The position numbers and the translations under genes are program-made. Source: Rikenellaceae bacterium (GTDB lineage: Bacteria > Bacteroidota > Bacteroidia > Bacteroidales > Rikenellaceae). Taken from it: a stretch of 64,000 bases of DNA. Below, piece by piece: positions 26,746 to 35,348 of the stretch. The stretch is taken from NCBI GenBank assembly GCA_015059945.1, contig SUZJ01000002.1:62001-126000 (forward strand). The letters run 5' to 3'. Numbering within the stretch: the stretch's first letter is position 1; each line of letters begins with the position of its first letter. The notes beneath the pieces are model-generated. The model worked only from the letters and a program-made list of their open reading frames with translations. It ran no database searches and was not told the origin of the DNA.

Positions 26746-28419
26746 CTATGTGAATAGTCCGACGATTGACTGGATTATCCACGCCACGAACATTATGCCC
26801 ATAACGACGATTGTGAGGGCTATCCAGAACAGTTTGAATGCGATGGGGATAATGCCTATGTAGGTCAGTGCAATGGCGGCTACGGCGAAGAGCATAAAAC
26901 GCCCAACACCCACCACAAAACCTCGCCCAAAGCGCCTCAGGGGCGACGCTACTCGGTACGAAAACTTGGGCATGGCCGACTTGCGCCCTCTCAGGCCAAA
27001 GTAGAGTATCAGCACCAGCGAGAGGAACATCAAGCCTCCCGTTCCCACATCGAACCTCTCTATGAGCCTCACGCTCCACGGAGCCAAGAATTGAAGGTCG
27101 CCATAGAGCACCGTCAGCAGTGGCGACAAGAATACCACGCAGAGCATCACGGCCAGATTGGCTCCCAGCTTGGAGGTTATAACCATTCGCTCCTCCAACT
27201 GCTCCTGCATGCGTGCTTCGTTCGAGCCTGCCTGGGGATATTTGTTTACCTTCTGCAACACCTCCCACGCCTTGCCAAACTTGCGGGCGCTGCAATAGCG
27301 ATTCACCTTTGTTTTCAGGTCGTCCATACTTTTCGACATGGGCGAGGTGACGGTAAAGAGCTTCCACTCGGCCCCCACAAGCATACAGATAAACTGCTGG
27401 TGGTCTACTTCGTACTTTACAATGCGGGCTTCGCACTCACACACCTCCAACTCGTGAAAACAGATGGCGGTGTTGGCGGGGCGGGCGATACGGCTGGGCA
27501 GTGCCGAGAGCATTCCGCCCACAAATGGGCGGGCGCTGAGCCCTGCGGCCTGATAGTTTTCTTTGTCGATGCGTATGCGCTCCACAACTCTCCACGGGGT
27601 GCTGTTGTCGATGAGTTTAACCATCTTGGCAGCGTCGCTGCGGCCTATGAGCGAGGGGAAGCGGTAGTCCCAAACGGAGCGGGTGTACTGCTTGCGGGCC
27701 AACTTCCAGAGGCTTACGATGCGCTTGTCGCCACCGCACATCGAGCAGGTCACCTTGCCCGTAGCGCCACAAGTTTTGCAAGGCTCGTCTACATACGTTG
27801 TGTGTGTTATCGAGCCACTACCGTTGCAGGTGGGACAGGTCTTTGTTCCGGTTTTTTGTTTATTGACATAACGTCCTTTCAGCTTGCCGCCATCATTGTA
27901 ATCTTTGTATTGCTCAAACTCACTCGTCGTGTATGTATAGGAGATGTGTCGATAGCCTTTGCATGAGGGGCAGGTGTGCTTGGTCTGGATTGCACGCTTA
28001 ACGGTGCCCTTGCCGCCACACTTGGCGCAGGTAACCTTGCCCGTAGCACCGCAAGTGTGACAATTGACTATGTGCTCGGTGCCCGATACGGGATGGGTGC
28101 TTTCGTGCGATGTGAATACCGTGGGGTAGGGGTAGAGCGACCAACGATTTATGTCCGACTCTTTGAAGTAGGTGGTGTTGGCAAAAGTGCGCCCACTGAT
28201 GCGTTCAAAGGTGTCGTTGAGAGTTCGGGCGTCGTATTGTGTTTTGAGCACACCTCGGTAGAGAGGTGCGTTCCATACCTCCACTATTTTCAGTTCGTTA
28301 CCCAGAGTGGGGCGGTTGTAGCCCTCCACGGATGCTGCCCACCGGTTGAACATCTGTCGGAGGCGGCTCTCTTCTGCCTTGGAGAAAGAGATTCGTTGTG
28401 CATCTTGATATTGTGCCAT
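26746..28419 (-). CDS. Cysteine-rich DnaJ-type zinc-finger membrane protein
   Basis: 557 residues. Residues about 120-240 hold repeated CxxCxG units (CHTCGATGKVTCAKCGGKG, CPSCKGY, CPTCNGSG, CKTCGATGKVTCSMCGG) like the zinc-binding centre of DnaJ, but no J domain (no HPD) is present. The middle is a long soluble region; residues about 420-557 contain four or five hydrophobic segments in two clusters. It could be a membrane-bound redox or folding factor. The partner gene 21 bases downstream in the reverse direction of reading (28441-28899) is on the same strand upstream. Function unknown. Confidence 0.75.
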   Translation of the reverse strand: MAQYQDAQRISFSKAEESRLRQMFNRWAASVEGYNRPTLGNELKIVEVWNAPLYRGVLKTQYDARTLNDTFERISGRTFANTTYFKESDINRWSLYPYPTVFTSHESTHPVSGTEHIVNCHTCGATGKVTCAKCGGKGTVKRAIQTKHTCPSCKGYRHISYTYTTSEFEQYKDYNDGGKLKGRYVNKQKTGTKTCPTCNGSGSITHTTYVDEPCKTCGATGKVTCSMCGGDKRIVSLWKLARKQYTRSVWDYRFPSLIGRSDAAKMVKLIDNSTPWRVVERIRIDKENYQAAGLSARPFVGGMLSALPSRIARPANTAICFHELEVCECEARIVKYEVDHQQFICMLVGAEWKLFTVTSPMSKSMDDLKTKVNRYCSARKFGKAWEVLQKVNKYPQAGSNEARMQEQLEERMVITSKLGANLAVMLCVVFLSPLLTVLYGDLQFLAPWSVRLIERFDVGTGGLMFLSLVLILYFGLRGRKSAMPKFSYRVASPLRRFGRGFVVGVGRFMLFAVAAIALTYIGIIPIAFKLFWIALTIVVMGIMFVAWIIQSIVGLFT

Positions 28420-28440
28420 GGCTTGGTCCTCCTTTGCGTT

Positions 28441-28899
28441 TTAGTTCTTGAACATAGTTGCGTCGTTGTTGAAGTCGAGACGTCGAATGGAGCCGAGCCC
28501 AAGACGTATCGACAGCACGAGGGCGATGATTATGAGTATGGCCAGAATGAAAGGCAGAAAGAGTGCCAAACGGTCGGAGTCGGAGATTACATCATCGAAG
28601 TCCGACTCGTCGAGGGCCTCGATGGAGTAGCTCACAACGGCCAACCCCTTGAACTCTTTGTCGGTTTTGCCCTCGGCCACCTCTTTTTTGTGGAGCACCT
28701 CGGCACATTTGACCACTTTTTCTTTGGCCTGGCGCATACTTTCCAGCGAGTATGCTTTGTAGGCGTTGGCCACGGCAGTTTTTAGCTCAACCTTTGGCTT
28801 GGGCGACTCTTCTTGCTTCTTCTCTTTGGCGTGGAGTGGGAGGGCCACTACCAACATCAGAGCCACTATTAAGATTTGTTTTAGAAGTTTGTTTTTCAT
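28441..28899 (-). CDS. Small exported protein with C-terminal membrane segment
   Basis: 152 residues: signal peptide or anchor (about 1-24, LIVALMLVVALPLHA), a lysine/glutamate-rich helical part, then one membrane segment (about 113-135, LALFLPFILAILIIIALVLSI) and a short tail. I do not recognise a family. It lies 21 bases upstream of the DnaJ-type gene on the same strand, so the two probably form an operon and may act together at the membrane. Confidence 0.7.
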   Translation of the reverse strand: MKNKLLKQILIVALMLVVALPLHAKEKKQEESPKPKVELKTAVANAYKAYSLESMRQAKEKVVKCAEVLHKKEVAEGKTDKEFKGLAVVSYSIEALDESDFDDVISDSDRLALFLPFILAILIIIALVLSIRLGLGSIRRLDFNNDATMFKN

Positions 28900-28956
28900 A
28901 GGCTACGGGCGGTTTGGGGGTTAGTAGTTTTGGGGTGTGGGTGTCGCGCGGTGGAC

Positions 28957-29697
28957 TTAAAACTCCAACCTTACGACAAACGAGTTGCGGCCCTCGACGC
29001 TACCTTCGACATAGTAGGTGGCCGAGCCGTCTTTGTATAATTTCATCTCCACCACATCGGTAGGTCGTACCTCGGCATTGAAGTTTATCTCCAACGCCCT
29101 CAGGGGCATAGCTCCCACAACGTCTAAGTCGAGCATATCCATCGCCCACACCACATACTGAACATTGTTTACGTGGTGGTTCATATCCAGGTCGGCATAC
29201 GAGGCGGTGTGGCTTGCTGTGCCAACCAGCGTGGCCCCCTCGGGAATGGTCACTTTGGCTGCGGGCTCGGCAATTACATCTTCTCTGATGCACTTGCTCT
29301 CGTCGGTGGCAAACTCCACAAAGGCACCCCTGCGAGCCAGGCGGCGTGTGGTAATGTCCAACACCACCCACGAGGTTGTGGCCTTTACCAGAGGCTCGCC
29401 CTGGGCATCGCTCAGTATGAAGTCACGCAGAAACATAAAGCCGCTTGCCCCTTTGTGCCACGATTGCAGATTTATCTTCTCGCCCCAGTCGGGCAGGCGC
29501 ACAAAATCTACCTTCATACGCGACATTACCCAAGCCTGCTGGGTTTCGGTCATACGATCGTAGCCCACGCCCAAGTACTGGGCGTGATAGTTGGCTGCCT
29601 CCTCGGCCAGGTTGAGGAAGGCGGCTGGTTTGAGCCTTTTGTTCAGGTCGGTCAGGTAGAAGGGTACGATGTAATTTTGGTTGAATTTCTCTATCAT
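28957..29697 (-). CDS. Acyl-ACP thioesterase
   Basis: 246 residues from the ATG at 29697 (MIEKFNQNYIVPFY); an in-frame ATG 33 bases earlier adds only a basic extension. Tandem hot-dog domains: the first has EEAANYHAQYLGVGYDRM and WVMSRMKVDF, the second has YADLDMNHHVNNVQYVVWAMDML with the N..H catalytic pattern of bacterial and plant FatA/FatB enzymes. It releases free fatty acids from acyl-ACP in the cytoplasm. Confidence 0.92.
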   Translation of the reverse strand: MIEKFNQNYIVPFYLTDLNKRLKPAAFLNLAEEAANYHAQYLGVGYDRMTETQQAWVMSRMKVDFVRLPDWGEKINLQSWHKGASGFMFLRDFILSDAQGEPLVKATTSWVVLDITTRRLARRGAFVEFATDESKCIREDVIAEPAAKVTIPEGATLVGTASHTASYADLDMNHHVNNVQYVVWAMDMLDLDVVGAMPLRALEINFNAEVRPTDVVEMKLYKDGSATYYVEGSVEGRNSFVVRLEF

Positions 29698-29758
29698 AGC
29701 TTTTCGGTTTTTGTCACTCTTTGTTGACAAAGGTATACAAATTTTGGAAATAAAGCAC

Positions 29759-29766
29759 TATCTTTG
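29759..29766 (+). promoter_or_regulatory. -7 box upstream of the small secreted protein
   Basis: TATCTTTG matches TAnnTTTG. No good -33 box is at the usual distance. Divergent from the thioesterase gene. Confidence 0.5.
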
Positions 29767-29802
29767 CGGCGCAGATGCACGGTGCATCACAAATGGCGAC
29801 TT

Positions 29803-30213
29803 ATGGGACGTATGTTTAGAAATATGTTGTGGCTGGTGGCGATGGTTGTTGCTGCCAACCTCGACTTGTGCTCGGCATCGTCGTGTGGGGCTGCCACCGA
29901 TACCGCCACCAGGGCTGTTGAGTCGCTTGTGGTCGAGCAGAACGGCTCGCAGCAGGACTATATTGGCGAGCGTGCCACCCGTGTGGCCCTCATTCCCCAG
30001 CAGTCGTGTGGCGTGGCCTCGTCGTCGGCTCGCACCATTACGCCCCGTCACCGTAGTTACTCGGTGGGGTGTGGCGACGCCTATGTAGGCCAATTCTTGA
30101 ATTCTACCCCCGAGGCGGCTCATCTTTGCGCCTCGATTGACCATAGCGGAGCCAAGCCATTTGCACGTGCTTGCGACTACTATGTCTATGCCCTCAGGCA
30201 TATAATCATTTAA
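29803..30213 (+). CDS. Small secreted cysteine-containing protein
   Basis: 136 residues from the ATG at 29803 (MGRMFRNMLW); another ATG lies three codons in. A signal peptide of about 26 residues ends near CSASS. The mature part has six or so cysteines (SCGAA, QSCGV, VGCGD, HLCAS, RACDY) and no recognised domain. The C-terminus ends ALRHIII. The codon use resembles neighbours and a -7 box lies upstream, so a real gene is likely, though it could be a short orphan. Confidence 0.55.
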   Translation: MGRMFRNMLWLVAMVVAANLDLCSASSCGAATDTATRAVESLVVEQNGSQQDYIGERATRVALIPQQSCGVASSSARTITPRHRSYSVGCGDAYVGQFLNSTPEAAHLCASIDHSGAKPFARACDYYVYALRHIII

Positions 30214-30360
30214 CCCCTCCGTTAGGTATTGTTTTTTTGCTAATGTATCACCTTGTCGCACCTATGTACGGCAGAGGGATGGTGCTGTGTGTTGCTGTGT
30301 GGCAACGCCCCCAAACTATCTAAACCCTATATTGTTAAATGATTATATACCAATTATAAA

Positions 30361-30840
30361 ATGAAAGATATTACCAAACGCGAAGATTTGTTGGCCCTCT
30401 GTGGCGAAATTGATGTTAAATCCAAGAGCCGCTTTGTGCCCGTTATGCTGCTGCTTGTGGGCATTATTATAGTGGTGCTGGCCTTTGTGGTCAAAGAGTT
30501 AGACAATTTGAGCACTGCTCTGCTTACCGTAGGCTTTGTGTTGGCCGTAGTGGGCGTAGTGAAGTGTGTGCGCCCGGGCGAGCGACTTGTCTACCGCCCC
30601 ACGGGCGAGGTTATTGGCCTGCGCAAACACAACCACGAGATTGAGTTCAAACCCAATATCGAGTGCGCTATTGTTGATGGCAACATCGAGGGTATCATTA
30701 CCCTCAGGGCCGACGGTAGCGCCCCACTTATGTCGGTCTGCTGGTCAACCCCTTCGGGTAGCTTGTTTGTGGGCCAACTGTTGCAGTATATCCCCTATGA
30801 GTATAAGCCCCAGATGGAGCCTGTGCTGATTAAGAGATAG
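30361..30840 (+). CDS. Two-pass membrane protein of unknown function
   Basis: 159 residues. Two hydrophobic segments at about 24-43 and 50-67 are followed by a soluble C-terminal part beginning RPGERLVYRPTGEVIG and ending YKPQMEPVLIKR. No family recognised. It is 66 bases upstream of the exchanger gene on the same strand and may share its transcript. The gap of 147 bases before it shows nothing distinct. Confidence 0.7.
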   Translation: MKDITKREDLLALCGEIDVKSKSRFVPVMLLLVGIIIVVLAFVVKELDNLSTALLTVGFVLAVVGVVKCVRPGERLVYRPTGEVIGLRKHNHEIEFKPNIECAIVDGNIEGIITLRADGSAPLMSVCWSTPSGSLFVGQLLQYIPYEYKPQMEPVLIKR

Positions 30841-30906
30841 GTGGCGACCGAGTGCCGAGCAGATATGTGTGTCGCAGAAAAAATGTGATTAAAGAGTGAT
30901 TTTCCT

Positions 30907-31884
30907 ATGTACATTGTGATGATTATTGTGGGCCTTGCGTTGCTCACCTTTGGAGCCAACCTGCTGACCAACGGAGCGGTGGGTGTGGCCAAACGACTGC
31001 GTGTGTCGGAGTTTATGATTGGCGCCACTATTGTGGCAGTTGGTACCTCTATGCCCGAGTTTGTTGTTAGTGTTCAGAGCGCCATTCAGGGCCAGGCCGA
31101 TGTGTCGATAGGTAATGTTGTGGGCTCCAATATATTCAATATCTACGCCATTTTGGGCCTCACGAGTATGCTTGTGCCCATAACCTTTGTGCGTAGTAAT
31201 GTGCGTGCCGATATACCTATCTGCTTGGCGGTGTCGCTGCTGCTGTGTGTCTTGGCGCTCGATATGACCTTGTGGGGTGGGGCGCATAACGAGTTGAGCC
31301 GCTGGGACGGCTTGTTGCTCTTGGTTGGCTATGGAGCGTTCTTGTGGTATATGATACGCCAGGGCCGTAGCTCGGGGGCAGTCGAAGAGGTAAACAGCAA
31401 CGACGAGCAGGAGGCAAAGCAGAAACCCCTGTGGAGGTCGCTGCTGTTGGTGGCGCTGGGCATAGGTGGCTTGGTTTTGGGCTCAGATATGTTTCTCGAT
31501 GGCAGCATCGAGCTTGCCCGTAGGGTAGGATTGAGCGAGGCGGTTATTGGCATAGTTTTCGTTGCGGCTGGTACATCCTTGCCGGAATTGTTTGCCTCGC
31601 TCGTTCCTGCCCTCAGGGGCAAGAACGACATTGCCCTGGGTAACATTTTGGGCTCTAATATAGCCAATATCTTGCTCATATTGGGCACAAGTGCCACTAT
31701 CACTCCTCTGCGCTTGGGTGGCATTACTGCTGCGGATATGGCTGTTATGGTGTCGGCGGTGGTGGCAGTGCTGCTGTCGGCCTTTGTTATTGGCCGCAAT
31801 AAGATTAGTCGCTTCGAGGGCCTGATATTTTTTGGTATCTATGTGGTCTATACACTGTGGCTGCTGGGGGTGATTGTTGCATAA
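30907..31884 (+). CDS. Calcium/sodium antiporter (YrbG/CaCA family)
   Basis: 325 residues, about ten membrane segments. The two inverted alpha-repeats are clear: GTSMPEFVVSVQSAIQGQ with IGNVVGSNIFN in the first half, GTSLPELFASLVPALRGK with LGNILGSNIAN in the second. A charged cytoplasmic loop (VEEVNSNDEQEAKQK) divides them. It predicts Na+/Ca2+ or K+-dependent exchange at the inner membrane. Confidence 0.93.
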   Translation: MYIVMIIVGLALLTFGANLLTNGAVGVAKRLRVSEFMIGATIVAVGTSMPEFVVSVQSAIQGQADVSIGNVVGSNIFNIYAILGLTSMLVPITFVRSNVRADIPICLAVSLLLCVLALDMTLWGGAHNELSRWDGLLLLVGYGAFLWYMIRQGRSSGAVEEVNSNDEQEAKQKPLWRSLLLVALGIGGLVLGSDMFLDGSIELARRVGLSEAVIGIVFVAAGTSLPELFASLVPALRGKNDIALGNILGSNIANILLILGTSATITPLRLGGITAADMAVMVSAVVAVLLSAFVIGRNKISRFEGLIFFGIYVVYTLWLLGVIVA

Positions 31885-31906
31885 GCCGAAAGTTTTGCTA
31901 CCTTTG
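31876..31906 (+). promoter_or_regulatory. Probable promoter of the DUF4491 gene
   Basis: GTTG at 31876-31879, 19-base spacer, TACCTTTG at 31899-31906; it overlaps the end of the exchanger gene and lies 30 bases before the next start. Confidence 0.65.
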
Positions 31907-31936
31907 GCCCTGCAAAACAGTTAAAGACTACCCACT

Positions 31937-32224
31937 ATGCACTACGAAGGATTGATAATTGGCATCTGCACATTTCTGATAATCGGCTTGTTTCACCCCA
32001 TTGTAATCAAGACCGAGTATTGGTGTGGAGTGCGCGTTTGGTGGGTGTTCTTGTTGCTTGGCATTGTGGGTGTTGTAGCCTCGCTGTTGGTGGCCAACAC
32101 GCTGTTGTCGACCTTGCTGGGTGTCTTTGCTTTCTCGTCGTTTTGGAGCATCAAGGAGCTCTTCGAGCAGCGCGAGAGGGTACGCCGAGGCTGGTTCCCC
32201 AAACGCCCCGACAAGAAGGAGTAA
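31937..32224 (+). CDS. DUF4491 family membrane protein
   Basis: 95 residues with two or three hydrophobic segments (GLIIGICTFLIIGLFHPIVI, WWVFLLLGIVGVVASLLV) and a basic, charged C-terminus (EQRERVRRGWFPKRPDKKE). The layout and the motif HPIVIKTEYWCG match the DUF4491 family of Bacteroidetes. Function unknown. A bidirectional terminator follows. Confidence 0.8.
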   Translation: MHYEGLIIGICTFLIIGLFHPIVIKTEYWCGVRVWWVFLLLGIVGVVASLLVANTLLSTLLGVFAFSSFWSIKELFEQRERVRRGWFPKRPDKKE

Positions 32225-32234
32225 CGCCTAATGT

Positions 32235-32285
32235 TATACAACAAAGCAGGGAGGTTTTTCATAGACCTCCCAGCTTTGTTGTATA
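32235..32285. terminator. Bidirectional terminator
   Basis: Long stem TATACAACAAAGC plus GGGAGGT pairing with ACCTCCC plus GCTTTGTTGTATA, between DUF4491 and aroC, which converge. Confidence 0.85.
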
Positions 32286-32295
32286 TGTGCAATAC

Positions 32296-33279
32296 CTATA
32301 AAATGCAATCAGCCAACACAATAGCCACTACTGCTTCGACCACTACTGCTCCGCGCAGGGCTATGCATACGTCGTGGCGGCCACCAATATCCAATGGCTC
32401 AACCTTGCCTGTGGCGGTGTTGAGGCTCTGCTGCGCGAGGGCAATGCTGCTTGTGGGCTTAAAGGCTACCCTCATCACCAACGGATTGCCATTGCTCAGG
32501 CCACCATTTATGCCCCCTGCGTGATTTGTGGCGGTGGTGCCGTCGGGTGCTACGATAGCGTCGTTGTGGGTGCTGCCATAGCTGCGAGCCGCCCCAAAGC
32601 CGTCGCCAAACTCAACGCCCCTGATGCCCGGAATGGCAAATGCAGCGTGGGCCAACAGCCCCTCTAACGAGTCGAAGAATGGCTCGCCTAACCCTATGGG
32701 CATACCCTCAGCTCGGCACTCAACGATGGCACCCACCGAGTCGCCTTTGGCTGCGGCTGCGGCCAAAATGTCGCCCCAACACTCCTTGTCGCCCGAGCCG
32801 CCCAATTCAACTATGTGTGCTTCGATTTTCAGCTCGGGTGCCCTTAGCGCAAGTATCTTTTTGGCCACCACACCTGCGGCTACAAGGGGCAGTGTCAGTC
32901 GGCCCGAGAAGTGACCTCCGCCACGAGGGTCGTTCAGCCCGCCAAACTTGTGGGCCGCAACCCAATCGGCGTGGCCGGGGCGAGGTGTAGTCGCCAGCGT
33001 TTCGTAGTCGCTGCTTTGCTGTGCTTGGTTGTGGAAGAGTATCGATAGTGGGGCCCCTGTGGTGTGGCCTTGGTAGATGCCACTCAGCAGGGTGGGGGTG
33101 TCGCTCTCGATGCGGGGGGTGGTGTGGGCCTTACCTCCTTGGCGACGCTCTATGTCGGCCATAAAGTCGGCTGTGCCAATCTCGATGCCTGCGGGCACTC
33201 CGTCAATCACCACGCCCAGTGCAGGGCCGTGCGACTCTCCCCAAATCGAGAGCCTTAGTTTCCTTCCAAATGTGTTCAT
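32296..33279 (-). CDS. aroC: Chorismate synthase
   Basis: FMN-dependent last step of the shikimate pathway; 327 residues, slightly shorter than the usual 350-360, ending soon after the RHDVCIALRGAVVVEAVVA signature. Other signatures: SIWGESHGPALGVVIDGVPAG at the N-terminus, RPGHADWVAAHKFGGLNDPRGGGHFSGR in the middle. It is the downstream member of a minus-strand set with the AroD-AroA fusion and DAHP synthase. Confidence 0.96.
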   Translation of the reverse strand: MNTFGRKLRLSIWGESHGPALGVVIDGVPAGIEIGTADFMADIERRQGGKAHTTPRIESDTPTLLSGIYQGHTTGAPLSILFHNQAQQSSDYETLATTPRPGHADWVAAHKFGGLNDPRGGGHFSGRLTLPLVAAGVVAKKILALRAPELKIEAHIVELGGSGDKECWGDILAAAAAKGDSVGAIVECRAEGMPIGLGEPFFDSLEGLLAHAAFAIPGIRGVEFGDGFGAARSYGSTHNDAIVAPDGTTATNHAGGINGGLSNGNPLVMRVAFKPTSSIALAQQSLNTATGKVEPLDIGGRHDVCIALRGAVVVEAVVAIVLADCIL

Positions 33280-33303
33280 AACTGTATGTTGTTTTTCTCT
33301 GTT

Positions 33304-35313
33304 CTATTCGAGCCCAAAGAGCTGCCAAAATGCGGGCCACGACTTGGCCACACACTCGGTCTGGTCGAGGGTGCAACTCCCTTCACCTATAAACATTGCG
33401 GCCACCGCCAGAGCCATTGCCATACGATGGTCGCCATAGGTGCATAGTGGCGCACTGCGTAGTGGGCGACCGCCATTTACCACCAACGCATCGCCCTCAA
33501 TGTCGATGTCGGCCCCCAGGGCGAGCAACTCGGCCACCAGTGCGCTCCGACGATTGCTCTCTTTGTTGGTGAGCCTGTCGAGCCCCTTGATGTAACTCTG
33601 CCCCTCGGCAAAGAGGGCTATTACGGCCAATGTGGGTATGGCATCGGGGGCGTTGCGGGCGCTGCAATATATGGTGCCGAGCCTTTGGGTGGGGTGTACC
33701 ACAATGTCGCAAACATCCTGCACGGGCTCGGTGTAGCCGTCGAAGGTGCGCTCGGTGGTGCGACTGTTGGCGAACTCTATGAGGTTGTCGTTGCCTATGA
33801 GCAACTGACTCATTATCAATCTGTCGGCTTGGTGGGAGTAGAAGTTAAGCCCACCAATGGTGTATCCCTCGGGGCGCACTGCGGGGCCACTCTGGGCAAT
33901 AGCTGCTGCGGCCAGCAGATAGCCTGCCGAACTCCAATCGGCCTCTATGCCGAGGTCGCCCGCTCGGTATGCCTCGCCACCGCCAATGCTCACCGTCAAG
34001 GGCTCGCCCACACTATCGCCCAGCGAGCCGTAGCCCGCCCCGTAGTCTATGCCAAATAGCAACATCACATCGAGTGTCATATCAAGGTAGGGCCTGCTGG
34101 CGGGGTTGTTTATGGTTAGGGCCACTCTGCGATTGGCCAGCGGCAAACCCATCAGTAGCCCCGATGCGAGTTGCGACGAGTGCGAAGAGTCTATCTCGAT
34201 GCTCTGGCCCTCAATTTGGCCGCCTATGGTTATGGGCAGTCGCCCCTCGTTGCTCTCTACCTCTATGCCCAACGAGCGGAGCACCTCTATATCTCTCTCA
34301 AACGACCTACTCGCAAGTGTGCCACGGCCAACCACCGTTGCGCCACCTCCTGCCATCGCCACAATGCCCAGCGTGAGCCTTGCCAACAGGCCCGACTCGC
34401 TCACATCAAACGTGTGGGGCAGCTGCTGCACGAAGCCTTCGCTGCCTATTCCGCTTATGGTTATGCTCTCCTCTGCCACCTCTACCTCGGCACCCAACGT
34501 GCGGGCCCACTCTATGGCGGCACGGCTGTCGTCGCACAGCTCACCCCCATAGGTCAAGTGGCTTACCCCCTCGGCCAATGTGGCCGCCACAACTGCCCTC
34601 TGGAAGTAGCTCTTGCTACTGGGCGGAGTGGCCCTCAAAGGTGTTGCTAACCCCTCCAACCTATGCCCGTGCTCCATTGTAGCCCTCAGTTCGGCAAGGG
34701 TGGGCTGCCCGGGGGCTGTGGGGGTGCCACCATTGGGAGCTACGAAGGTAAACGGAGCCCCCTCGATGAGCGACAGGCGGCGCGAAGAGGCCCCCTCGCT
34801 ACCCATAGCAAATGCCACCAGTTGAGCCCTCTTGTCGGCGGGTAGGGTGCGGTATAACTTGCTTATGCTGATAATGTCTTTTACGTCGGTGGCGGTGGTT
34901 ACGACCTTTGCGATGTCGGCCCCTGCTGCCCAACACTCCTCGGCCACAGCTACCAACTCGGCTACCTCGGGGGTGTGGGTGTAGTTGTGATACGACACCA
35001 CCACCTTTGCCCCTGCACTGTGAGCCATAGCCACTATGCGGTGGCGCAGTTCGGTGGGGGCGCTAATCTCTACATCAACCCACCTGGCACCTGCTGCGAT
35101 GGCCACTCGGTACTGCTCCTCGGCCCAGGCGAGGTCAAGGGCCTCCAAGTGGCAGGTGTAGAGCACCGCAGGGTGCGAGGCCACCACTCTGGCCAACTCC
35201 TCGGGGCACAACCCACACAGGTCGCCACGCAGTTCGACCATCTGGCCCTGCGCACTGGCCATAATTGCCATACAGCGCTCGGCACTCGGCTCGGCTATGC
35301 TTATGCAGTACAT
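33304..35313 (-). CDS. Fused type I 3-dehydroquinate dehydratase / EPSP synthase (AroD-AroA)
   Basis: 669 residues joining two shikimate-pathway enzymes. Residues about 1-215 are a type I dehydroquinase: the catalytic His109 is in VSYHN and the Schiff-base Lys136 in IAKVVTT. From about 225 on is EPSP synthase: PPSSKSYFQRAV (K234, phosphoenolpyruvate/shikimate site), SSHSSQLASGLLMGLPL, and APLCTYGDHRMAMALAVA. Both active sites look intact, and the frame is continuous. Steps 3 and 6 are not consecutive, so channelling is not an obvious reason for the fusion. Confidence 0.93.
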   Translation of the reverse strand: MYCISIAEPSAERCMAIMASAQGQMVELRGDLCGLCPEELARVVASHPAVLYTCHLEALDLAWAEEQYRVAIAAGARWVDVEISAPTELRHRIVAMAHSAGAKVVVSYHNYTHTPEVAELVAVAEECWAAGADIAKVVTTATDVKDIISISKLYRTLPADKRAQLVAFAMGSEGASSRRLSLIEGAPFTFVAPNGGTPTAPGQPTLAELRATMEHGHRLEGLATPLRATPPSSKSYFQRAVVAATLAEGVSHLTYGGELCDDSRAAIEWARTLGAEVEVAEESITISGIGSEGFVQQLPHTFDVSESGLLARLTLGIVAMAGGGATVVGRGTLASRSFERDIEVLRSLGIEVESNEGRLPITIGGQIEGQSIEIDSSHSSQLASGLLMGLPLANRRVALTINNPASRPYLDMTLDVMLLFGIDYGAGYGSLGDSVGEPLTVSIGGGEAYRAGDLGIEADWSSAGYLLAAAAIAQSGPAVRPEGYTIGGLNFYSHQADRLIMSQLLIGNDNLIEFANSRTTERTFDGYTEPVQDVCDIVVHPTQRLGTIYCSARNAPDAIPTLAVIALFAEGQSYIKGLDRLTNKESNRRSALVAELLALGADIDIEGDALVVNGGRPLRSAPLCTYGDHRMAMALAVAAMFIGEGSCTLDQTECVAKSWPAFWQLFGLE

Positions 35314-35348
35314 AGTTTGGTGGGTGTGAAAAAAAGGGGGTGTGCTAT

